Source: a virus. From it: a stretch of DNA of 64,000 bases. Below are positions 57,586 to 64,000 of this stretch, piece after piece. Location: positions 1-64,000 of the IMG/VR virus record IMGVR_UViG_3300006316_000001; one strand, given 5' to 3'. Each line of letters opens with the position of its first letter. Position 1 is the first letter of the stretch. Made by a program: the position numbers and the translations under genes. The notes below the pieces were generated by a model. The model saw only the letters and a list, made by a program, of their open reading frames with translations. It was not told where the DNA came from and did no database searches.

Positions 57586-58066
57586 GGATGACTACGACAT
57601 TGAGCTTGTTCAAATCCAAGTTGCTGCTGCGACTGATCTGGTTTCAAAATGGTTGAATCGGAAGTTGTTCCCTACTGATATGGTGGGTTCTATACCAACA
57701 TACCGCAAGAAGATTAATCTTCCTTATCCTCCAATACATTCCGTTTCGAAGGTCACTATTGAGGATGACGATGGGAATGAGATGACACTCACAGAAGGCG
57801 TTGATTATGTATTCGACGACATCAGTGAACAAGTTATTTTCCGAGTGATTCCCCCACAGAATACCCGCAATAACGTCAAGGTGCATTTCTCATGCGGCTA
57901 CCAAACCGCTGAAGAAGTTCCTCAAGCTATTAGGCATGCTATCAAACAGACATTCGCCACATTGTACGAGAATCGTGAAGATACCGTTATTGGTGCGTCT
58001 GTGAATGAAGTGCCACTCAAGACTCAACGTCTGATTGGTGCGTATCGTATTAAGGCGATCTCATAA
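57557..58066 (+). CDS. Head-tail connector protein (HK97 gp6-like)
   Basis: 169 residues from the ATG at 57557, though the natural start is probably 57505 through a frame change. RIEDDYDIELVQIQVAAATDLVSKWL, then PPIHSVSKVTI and VHFSCGYQTAEEVPQAIRHAIKQTFATLYENRED are typical of the phage gp6-like head-tail connector family. It binds below the portal. Confidence 0.85.
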   Translation: MKLCSHSRIEDDYDIELVQIQVAAATDLVSKWLNRKLFPTDMVGSIPTYRKKINLPYPPIHSVSKVTIEDDDGNEMTLTEGVDYVFDDISEQVIFRVIPPQNTRNNVKVHFSCGYQTAEEVPQAIRHAIKQTFATLYENREDTVIGASVNEVPLKTQRLIGAYRIKAIS

Positions 58067-58398
58067 TGGCTGTTCGTGCAGGGAGACTGCGCCATAGATT
58101 AGAATTGTGGAAGTTGGCTGGGACAAAAGATAAGTTCGGCTCAATCACCAATGAGAAGGTGCGGGTTGGTACATATTGGTGTAACATTGAAAACACCAAG
58201 AATGAGACTGTTGGGACTGACGTAAGGCAGAACCAGAATAGTATCTCATTCATAACCAGATACAATCGAACATTGGAAACTCCGGACAATAACATGTACG
58301 TGGTATTCAAGGGCGTTGAGTATGACATTAATAGTGTCCTCAATCCAAGATTCTTGAATGAGCGTTTGGTTATAGAATGTGTAGCTAGAGGTAACTGA
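58066..58398 (+). CDS. Head-tail joining / head closure protein
   Basis: 110 residues. AGRLRHRLELWKLAGTKDKFGSI, then WCNIENTKN and the C-terminal VFKGVEYDINSVLNPRFLNERLVIECV match the SPP1 gp16/HK97 gp7-type stopper family. 1-nt overlap with the connector. Confidence 0.85.
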   Translation: MAVRAGRLRHRLELWKLAGTKDKFGSITNEKVRVGTYWCNIENTKNETVGTDVRQNQNSISFITRYNRTLETPDNNMYVVFKGVEYDINSVLNPRFLNERLVIECVARGN

Positions 58399-58399
58399 T

Positions 58400-59023
58400 A
58401 TGCCTTTTGAAGTCACGACGTCAGCGATTGGAATCAAAGATACGAACAAAGCCCTAGAGAACATGGCTGATGAACGCGGAAAGAAATGGAAGCGTGATGC
58501 ATTCATGAAATCAGGTTTCGAATCATTCCAACACGCAGTTCGAAAATCGCGCGCTAATGCCCCTGTTGGTGAAACTGGCCTCACTAAGAGAAGCATCACA
58601 TCAACGCGTGGGTATTATAACAAAAGAATTCGAACAACATCTTCTGGAAAGATAACCAAGCGCACAAGGAATGAATATTCAATTTCCACAACCCTTAAGA
58701 ATTCTTTTAATGCGAAAGCGCCTAAGAATCGAAAGGGGCAAGCGGTCAGATATCCATTCATGAATGAAGTTGGCGTTCCGGCTCAAACGTATACCCGTAT
58801 ATCCAAAAACGGAATGCTTCATTCAGTTACCCGAAAAGCTTCCCGAAACCCTTTGTTATTTCAACATAGGGCGTTGGGCACAACAGCAAATAAAGTAGTT
58901 AGTACTTGGAATCGAAAGTTCTCATTCTACCTAGATTTATATGCAAAATCGACCTATGCTACTTTGAGGGGTGCACACAGTGCATTCATTCGAACTGGTG
59001 GTGTTGGTTCTAAATGGAAATAG
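58400..59023 (+). CDS. Tail component (HK97 gp10-like)
   Basis: 207 residues, strongly basic. The N-terminal helix region, then HAVRKSRANAPVGETGLTKRSI matches the HK97 gp10 family (tail terminator/neck-associated). A central basic insertion (KRTRNEYSISTTLKN) is longer than usual. Confidence 0.78.
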   Translation: MPFEVTTSAIGIKDTNKALENMADERGKKWKRDAFMKSGFESFQHAVRKSRANAPVGETGLTKRSITSTRGYYNKRIRTTSSGKITKRTRNEYSISTTLKNSFNAKAPKNRKGQAVRYPFMNEVGVPAQTYTRISKNGMLHSVTRKASRNPLLFQHRALGTTANKVVSTWNRKFSFYLDLYAKSTYATLRGAHSAFIRTGGVGSKWK

Positions 59024-59027
59024 ACAT

Positions 59028-59411
59028 ATGGCATTGACATTGATACATGATAAGTTTAAAGTGCTTATTGATGGAATTACGGGAGGTGATGCATATCCTG
59101 TATTCATCCCTGAAGAAGCTTCATTTCCGGCATATATGTACTCGTTGGAAACGCTATCCCGCGATATCGAGAGTAACCTTCGTGATACCACAGTATCAGC
59201 TCACGTTTTTGGTGTACATGTTGTCGATAAGACATTCGCTGGTTGTCATGACCGAACGCAAAAACTTTTAGACGGCTTGGATCAGTACACTGAAGGATCT
59301 TCTGGATCTCTTTTGCTGGTTCTTGTTGAGGATGCTCAAGACGGGTTTGACCCTGATCTTGATGCATACACAAAGACACTCGTAGTTTCAGTACGAGTCA
59401 AGGAGATTTAA
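59028..59411 (+). CDS. Tail terminator / tail completion protein
   Basis: 127 residues from the ATG at 59028. PAYMYSLETLSRDIESNLRD, then a beta-strand (VSAHVFGVHVVDKT) and a C-terminal VVSVRVKEI fit the DUF3168/gpU-like tail-completion fold by position and pattern. Confidence 0.65.
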   Translation: MALTLIHDKFKVLIDGITGGDAYPVFIPEEASFPAYMYSLETLSRDIESNLRDTTVSAHVFGVHVVDKTFAGCHDRTQKLLDGLDQYTEGSSGSLLLVLVEDAQDGFDPDLDAYTKTLVVSVRVKEI

Positions 59412-59412
59412 A

Positions 59413-59907
59413 ATGGCTTTAAAAGACATTTCTCTCGCAAACTTTACCACAGTATCATTCTTCGATCATGACGTTGGTAGTGGTGAGTTTGTTGAGATAG
59501 CAGAAGTGCAATCATTGACGCATCCCACGGATGAGCGAACAATTATTGAAGTTCCCGAGTTTGGAACTGATTATCCAACCAAGCGTGTTGGTTCGAGTTC
59601 AACGGGTAATGCTGAGGTTGTTGTTAACTTCAACCCTGCTGAACCGTCACATATTCGCATGCTCGAAATTTATGAGAAGCGTGCTCTTATGTTGTTCCGA
59701 ATCACAATCAACAGTGATAACGCTGGAACTGACAGTTCATTTTTCGAATTCAATGGACAAGTGGCATCGAAAACATCTTCAGGTGAATTTGACGCGATGA
59801 CTACATTGACATTCTCAATCACAGTTGATGGAAAATTGGGTGAGTGGGATACTCCACTTTCAACCCCTGCTCCAGATCCTGAACTTCCTGACGAAAATGC
59901 TCCATAA
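59413..59907 (+). CDS. Major tail tube protein A
   Basis: 164 residues. Shares with the next gene QSLTHPTDE, TGNAEVVVNFNP, GQVASKTSSGEFDAMTTLTFS and a G-EW end. Beta-rich, as tail-tube subunits are. The C-terminus is a Pro/Asp-rich tail (PAPDPELPDENAP) absent from the second copy. Confidence 0.82.
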   Translation: MALKDISLANFTTVSFFDHDVGSGEFVEIAEVQSLTHPTDERTIIEVPEFGTDYPTKRVGSSSTGNAEVVVNFNPAEPSHIRMLEIYEKRALMLFRITINSDNAGTDSSFFEFNGQVASKTSSGEFDAMTTLTFSITVDGKLGEWDTPLSTPAPDPELPDENAP

Positions 59908-59918
59908 GGGGGAAAATG

Positions 59919-60371
59919 ATGGCAGGTTTAACTGACATTTCTATTGGTAACTTTACCAAGGTGTATTACAACACCGGAACAACAGCATCTCCTACATGGG
60001 TTGAGATTGAGCGCATTCAAAGCCTAACGCATCCAACAGATGAAAAGAATATCGTGGAAGTTCCTCGATACGGTAGTATCTACCCTACCAAATTGGCTGG
60101 TTCTGCCTCAACTGGTAATGCTGAGATTGTTGTTAACTTTAATCCTGATAATTCAACACATCAATACTTGCTTGCTTCATACAAAAATGGTAGTTCTGAA
60201 GAATTCAAGATTGAAGTGAATGAAGACATTGACGGTACAAACGGTTCATATTTCCGTTTCGCAGGTCAGGTTGCTTCTAAATCATCATCAGGTGAATTTG
60301 ATTCCATTACCACAATGACATTCTCATTATCTGTGAATGGCGCTATTGGTGATTGGACACCTAACGCTTAA
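59919..60371 (+). CDS. Major tail tube protein B (tandem paralog)
   Basis: 150 residues from the second of two ATGs (GGGGGAAAA upstream). Roughly half identical to the preceding gene and similar throughout. Two tube proteins may co-assemble, or one may be a minor form. Confidence 0.82.
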   Translation: MAGLTDISIGNFTKVYYNTGTTASPTWVEIERIQSLTHPTDEKNIVEVPRYGSIYPTKLAGSASTGNAEIVVNFNPDNSTHQYLLASYKNGSSEEFKIEVNEDIDGTNGSYFRFAGQVASKSSSGEFDSITTMTFSLSVNGAIGDWTPNA

Positions 60372-60383
60372 ACTTTGTACATT

Positions 60384-60410
60384 AACCCAACTTAACCGTT
60401 GGGTTATTTT
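60384..60410 (+). terminator. Weak terminator hairpin after tail tube genes
   Basis: AACCCAAC-TTAACC-GTTGGGTT then ATTTT; probably attenuates downstream expression. Confidence 0.55.
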
Positions 60411-60426
60411 CGATGAGGAAACCATC

Positions 60427-60723
60427 ATGAGTGATATTCGTGACCGCCTTTTGGCAATCAAAGACAAAATTCATAAAGTGGAAGTTGGCGGTGTTGTCGT
60501 CTACTTTAAGCACCTAAAATCATCAAACGCATCAACCATCATGAAGATGAAGGGCACTGACAGTGACTCGTTAATCTTCACTATGTGCGCTTGTGAAGAA
60601 TCTGGTGAACCATTATTCACATTGGAAGAGATTGACGTTGTCAAAGAACTTCCACAAAATATAGTCAAAGCTGTAGTTACAGGCGCAGTGATGGGCAATG
60701 AAAAAAAGCCGCTCGGAGCCTAA
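60427..60723 (+). CDS. Tail assembly chaperone (lambda gpG-like)
   Basis: 98 residues from the ATG at 60427 (GAGGAAACC upstream). Lies between tail tube and tape measure. Ends at AAAAAAAGCC, which contains the slippery heptamer A AAA AAG, so a fraction of ribosomes shift to the next frame. Confidence 0.85.
   Translation: MSDIRDRLLAIKDKIHKVEVGGVVVYFKHLKSSNASTIMKMKGTDSDSLIFTMCACEESGEPLFTLEEIDVVKELPQNIVKAVVTGAVMGNEKKPLGA
60702..60708 (+). promoter_or_regulatory. Programmed -1 ribosomal frameshift site
   Basis: A AAA AAG in the zero frame (GAA AAA AAG). After slippage the reading continues GCC GCT CGG AGC CTA without a stop into the gene starting at 60747. A TCGG/CCGA pairing just downstream could stimulate it. 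Confidence 0.88.
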
Positions 60724-60746
60724 TCGAAAACCCCGATAGGAAGTTT

Positions 60747-61160
60747 ATGCTCCAGTTGGCAATAGCTTGGGGTCAACCCCTTGAGTATATTGAGAACTTA
60801 CCCTTTGAGGTTCTATCGGAATTTAAAGCTCTCAATGCATGGAGTCCATTCACTCCTGAACGGCAAGCTCATCAGCTCGGTGCTATAGCATCAATGCTCT
60901 CACATAAGGTCTACAAGAAGGGAAAATCCGCTAGTGAACTTTTCACATATCTTCAAGATGGCGTTCCAAGCTTCATGGAAGATGAGAGGGTCTATAAGGC
61001 TCGTTCTCTAATTCGAAGTGCGGGTGACGCGCCAGCTCATATACGCGAACAACAATTAAAAACAATAAAGACCGCTATTGCAGAAGAATTGGAAATTGAG
61101 AATAACAGCGATGACCCAGACCTGTATGTAATTAGGCAATTGACTAAATTGATTAACTAG
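60747..61160 (+). CDS. Tail assembly chaperone extension (lambda gpT-like)
   Basis: 137 residues if started alone; more likely made as the C-terminal part of a -1 frameshift fusion with the preceding gene (junction KKAARSLIENPDRKFMLQ). Helical, beginning LQLAIAWGQPLEYIENLP, as in other gpGT-type proteins. It helps fold the tape measure and recruits tube protein. Confidence 0.85.
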   Translation: MLQLAIAWGQPLEYIENLPFEVLSEFKALNAWSPFTPERQAHQLGAIASMLSHKVYKKGKSASELFTYLQDGVPSFMEDERVYKARSLIRSAGDAPAHIREQQLKTIKTAIAEELEIENNSDDPDLYVIRQLTKLIN

Positions 61161-61170
61161 GAGATCAGAG

Positions 61171-63510
61171 ATGTCCCAAAATCTATCACAGGTCAATATT
61201 GTCCTGAATGCCAATAGTGCTGAGTATGTGAGAAAACTGGCGCAGACTCAGAAGAAAACAAACACTGAACTGAAGAAGATGGAGAAGTCGTACAACAAAC
61301 TTTCTTCAGCTATTAGTCCAGTGACATCCACAGCATTAGCTGCAGGTGCCGCATTACTCAGCGTGGCTGAAAATGCCAGACAAAATGCAGTTGAGTTGGA
61401 ACGGAGCGCCTACGCTGCTGGTTTGACGGTTCCTGAATTTCAGGCAATGTCGCTCGCAGTTAAAACTGTTGGCATCAATACTGAGCAGTTGGGTTCGATT
61501 CTTGGTGACACCGAAGAGAAAGTTGCTGACTTCCTAACATCAGGTGGTGGTGGGTTTTTGGACTTTGTTGAGGTCATGGGTTTCACAAAAGAAGAAGCTC
61601 GTGAAGTTGCCAAAGAACTCCAAGGTCTTTCCGGACGAGACGTTTTAGTTGAGATGACTCGGCGAATGGAAGAGGCTGGCGTATCTGGTGAGAAAATGAA
61701 TTTAGCCCTAGAGGGTATGGCTTCAGATTCCCGCCACCTAATTCCGCTATTACGAGATAATGGTAGAGAATTGGAAACCATGGAAAAGCGCATGGGGTCT
61801 TTGGCTACAACTCTTGAAGAAGAGACTGTTGATGAACTGAACAAACTGGCGACTGTTACGACCATTGTTGCTAATAACATGTCCAACACACTAGCTACCG
61901 CGCTTGTTTCTGTTTCAGATTACTTGCTTGAAGCTGGTGAGAATGCTGCATTCTTTTGGGCTAGTCTACAGACAGGAACTTCGCAACAAGTTCTTTCTGA
62001 TATGGCAACTGTTTCTGACCAAATGAATGCAATCAAACGCGAGATTGGTGAACTTGAGGATGGTAATACATTTGCCAACTTCATAGGTCAGGGTGACGAA
62101 CAGATAGAAAAGCGTTTGGACCGTCTTGCTGAACTTGAGGTTGAGTATAAGAAATTGTCCGACCAGTACAAGTCACTCCAAGGTCTGGAAGTTCCTGAGC
62201 TACCTAGTGGTACAATTGAGGTCGACACTGTCATCAATCCACCGGAGCCTAAAACTCAATTCGATAAAGACCTTGAGAAAAAGGCTGGTGATATATCTAT
62301 GTCCAGCGGTTCATTACTTGGAGCGATCTCTCAAGAAGAAATCGAAGCCAGTAATAAACTCATGGAAGAAGAGATGAAGAAGTTGCAACAATACTCTTCT
62401 GACCTCAAAGATCTTTCTAATGAAAATGCGTTGAATCGAGCACTGATGGGTGGAAACCCTGATGAGATTCTTTCAGCGAAGAATGACCTTCTCAATAGCT
62501 CAATGCAACAAGAGATTGATTCTCTTGATAAGAGCCTGATGACCACTGAGCAGTATGAGGCTAATAAATCTGCCATTGAAGAGAAGTATCGCATACAACG
62601 TTCAGAACTGGCTCAAAGGGATAGTGATGAGCGTATGACGATCATGGAAGAAGAGATCCTGAAAATGGAACAATACTCTTCTGACCTTCAAGCGTTGACT
62701 CAGCAAAATGACCTTTCGCGTGCCATTATAGGTGGTAATCCTGAAGAGATTATTGCTGCCAAGGATGCTCTTCTTGAAACCTCAATGCAACAAGAGATTG
62801 ATTCTCTTGACCAGAGACTGATGACTACTGAACAGTTTGAAGCCAATAAAGCTGCCATTGAAGATAAGTACCGTCTGGCGAAACAGCAAGCTGATAAAGA
62901 TGCTGCTCAAAAGAAACATGATTTGGACAAAGCTTATCAGGACATGGAACTCACGGTTGCTAAGACTACCGTTGATAGTCTGGGGCAGATCAATAGCATC
63001 ATGGGTGAAGATAACCAAGTTCTCAATGCTGCTTTATTCGCGGCACAACAAGTTCTGGCAATCGCTCAGGTTACTATAGATACACAACGCGCTAGTATGG
63101 CGGCATTGGCCATTGACCCGACGGGTTTACTTTCAGCCAAAGCAGAGATGCAAGGTTCTATTGCGTTGGGTATAATTGGTGCGACATCTGTTGCTAAAGC
63201 AGCATCAGGTCAATTCCACGGTGGTATTGATGAACTTCCACAATCAATGGACAACAAATCATTTATGTTGAAAGCTGGTGAGCGTGTTGTTCAACCAAAA
63301 GCCAATGAAGAGTTGACTGAGTTCTTAGGTGCGCAGAAAGAGAATGGCTACCAGTCTGGTGGTCAACAAGTCATAAACGCACCACTGACCATTAATGGTT
63401 CAGTTACAGACGAAGCTTGGTTCAACAAAAAGCTTGTACAGCACCGCAACACAATAGCGGCTTCTGTTAAGAAAGTTGAGAAAGAGCGACCAAATAAATC
63501 TAGACGATAA
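61171..63510 (+). CDS. Tape measure protein
   Basis: 779 residues; a length near 115 nm of tail is expected at about 0.15 nm per residue. Helical N-terminus (KLAQTQKKTNTELKKMEKSYNK), a hydrophobic segment (STALAAGAALLSVA), a domain to about residue 260, a long coiled-coil middle with a 94-residue tandem repeat, then hydrophobic helices (AQQVLAIAQVTI) and an Ala/Gly-rich end (FMLKAGERVVQP). No lysozyme or peptidase domain is evident. Confidence 0.92.
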   Translation: MSQNLSQVNIVLNANSAEYVRKLAQTQKKTNTELKKMEKSYNKLSSAISPVTSTALAAGAALLSVAENARQNAVELERSAYAAGLTVPEFQAMSLAVKTVGINTEQLGSILGDTEEKVADFLTSGGGGFLDFVEVMGFTKEEAREVAKELQGLSGRDVLVEMTRRMEEAGVSGEKMNLALEGMASDSRHLIPLLRDNGRELETMEKRMGSLATTLEEETVDELNKLATVTTIVANNMSNTLATALVSVSDYLLEAGENAAFFWASLQTGTSQQVLSDMATVSDQMNAIKREIGELEDGNTFANFIGQGDEQIEKRLDRLAELEVEYKKLSDQYKSLQGLEVPELPSGTIEVDTVINPPEPKTQFDKDLEKKAGDISMSSGSLLGAISQEEIEASNKLMEEEMKKLQQYSSDLKDLSNENALNRALMGGNPDEILSAKNDLLNSSMQQEIDSLDKSLMTTEQYEANKSAIEEKYRIQRSELAQRDSDERMTIMEEEILKMEQYSSDLQALTQQNDLSRAIIGGNPEEIIAAKDALLETSMQQEIDSLDQRLMTTEQFEANKAAIEDKYRLAKQQADKDAAQKKHDLDKAYQDMELTVAKTTVDSLGQINSIMGEDNQVLNAALFAAQQVLAIAQVTIDTQRASMAALAIDPTGLLSAKAEMQGSIALGIIGATSVAKAASGQFHGGIDELPQSMDNKSFMLKAGERVVQPKANEELTEFLGAQKENGYQSGGQQVINAPLTINGSVTDEAWFNKKLVQHRNTIAASVKKVEKERPNKSRR
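62390..62880 (+). repeat. 94-residue tandem repeat inside the tape measure gene
   Basis: 282-bp period: QYSSDL, then GGNP-EEI, then SSMQQEIDSLD-x-x-LMTTEQ recur. 29 bp around CAATGCAACAAGAGATTGAT are identical at 62500 and 62782. Confidence 0.9.
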
Positions 63511-63530
63511 TATCTCCAAAGGAGGAGACT

Positions 63531-64000
63531 ATGGCTGATAATACACTTCCAGACAATCTGGTTTTCTCCGATGTTGTTTTGGACATTTTTATTCCGACTT
63601 TCACATCAGAAAGTTTGAGTCTGAAGAAAAGCAGTAAGCACCGTGGATTGCACAAATTGTCGGGATCAATCGATGTTACGATAGGCGGCTTAGACGAACA
63701 GCGAGCGTACATTGCATTCATCAATAAATGTCGTGGACAAAGCGCAACGTTCGAACTTGATTTGCCGTTACACTTTAGTAACGATGGTATTGTCGGTGTC
63801 GTCCAAACAACAGCATCATCGGGAGTTGGTGCTGTTGAACTTCAATTGGGTGCAACATTTTCCGGCTTTATACGAGCGGGTTCCATGTTCACTATTCTGA
63901 ACGACGATAAGACGTATGTTGTGGAAGAAGATGTTTTGGCTGGTGGAATAATGAAGTTCTTCCCTGCCATGCGCCTAGCTCATCCAACTGGCACTGTTAT
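63531..64000 (+). CDS. Minor tail protein, N-terminal part (runs off the right edge)
   Basis: 156 codons present, starting MADNTLPDNLVFSDVV with GGAGGAG upstream, 20 nt after the tape measure stop. Beta-rich; VELQLGATFSGFIRAGSMFTI is consistent with a distal tail protein, as position predicts. Not certain from the fragment. Confidence 0.7.
   Translation, partial: MADNTLPDNLVFSDVVLDIFIPTFTSESLSLKKSSKHRGLHKLSGSIDVTIGGLDEQRAYIAFINKCRGQSATFELDLPLHFSNDGIVGVVQTTASSGVGAVELQLGATFSGFIRAGSMFTILNDDKTYVVEEDVLAGGIMKFFPAMRLAHPTGTV

Noticed and set aside
53184-63510. Contractile (myovirus) tail
   Set aside because: Despite T4-like replication genes, no sheath lies between tail tube and chaperones; gene order is that of a siphovirus.
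1-64000. CRISPR array, rRNA, insertion sequence, integrase or attachment site
   Set aside because: No regularly spaced repeats with unique spacers, no transposase or recombinase motifs and no att-like duplication seen.

Overview
The window is part of a lytic tailed-phage genome: a siphovirus with an HK97-type head, a long non-contractile tail, and a T4-type replication and recombination module. There is no integrase, lysogeny module, rRNA or CRISPR array. The host is not stated in the sequence. Moderate AT content, sigma-70 promoters and a porin-like protein suggest a gammaproteobacterium, perhaps Vibrio-like; this is inference.

Layout. From 1 to about 45.84 kb nearly every gene is on the minus strand. 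1-31.3 kb holds DNA metabolism: Dda-like helicase, a thymine-hypermodification (aGPT-PPlase/5-hmdU kinase helical-domain) protein, AEP primase, UvsY, UvsW, dUTPase, dNMP kinase, thymidylate synthase or dUMP hydroxymethylase, sliding clamp, RNase H, gp32-like SSB, gp59-like loader, family B DNA polymerase, MazG-like protein, gp62/gp44 clamp loader, PIN-PhoH ATPase, both ribonucleotide reductase subunits, gp41 helicase, UvsX and a T7-type single-subunit RNA polymerase. 31-45.8 kb is an accessory belt of small genes with tight start/stop overlaps: membrane peptides, zinc ribbons, an SspB-like adaptor, an outer-membrane barrel, an ADP-ribosyltransferase-like protein, a HAD phosphatase, a sigma-70-family factor and an Imm-like protein. 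A repeat-rich divergent spacer (45.94-46.33 kb) separates this from the plus-strand late region (46.4-64 kb): a capsid paralog, endonuclease VII, one clear and one doubtful tRNA, HNH, terminase, portal, protease, capsid, connectors, two tail-tube paralogs, frameshifting tail chaperones, tape measure and the start of a distal tail gene.

Control. At least a dozen copies of a regulatory cassette punctuate the minus-strand region. Each has a near-consensus sigma-70 promoter (TTTACT, 16 bp, TATAAT) and many have a palindromic 5' UTR hairpin. They often sit back to back with the terminator of the preceding operon, like the promoter-stem-loop cassettes of T4-type phages. A different 20-bp element, CAATAGAAGGCTAATAGGAA, occurs exactly three times: before the RNA polymerase gene, before the capsid paralog and before the late operon. 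I propose it as the promoter of the phage's own RNA polymerase, with autoregulation. The phage also encodes a sigma factor, so host RNAP reprogramming and a private RNAP may act together.

Most notable: the three-copy phage promoter, a second HK97-fold capsid protein, the predicted thymine-modification pathway, mobile promoter cassettes, an RBS-sequestering hairpin before endonuclease VII, a +1 frame break in the head-tail connector gene, and structured non-coding DNA around the first tRNA and at 41.6-42.4 and 45.9-46.3 kb.
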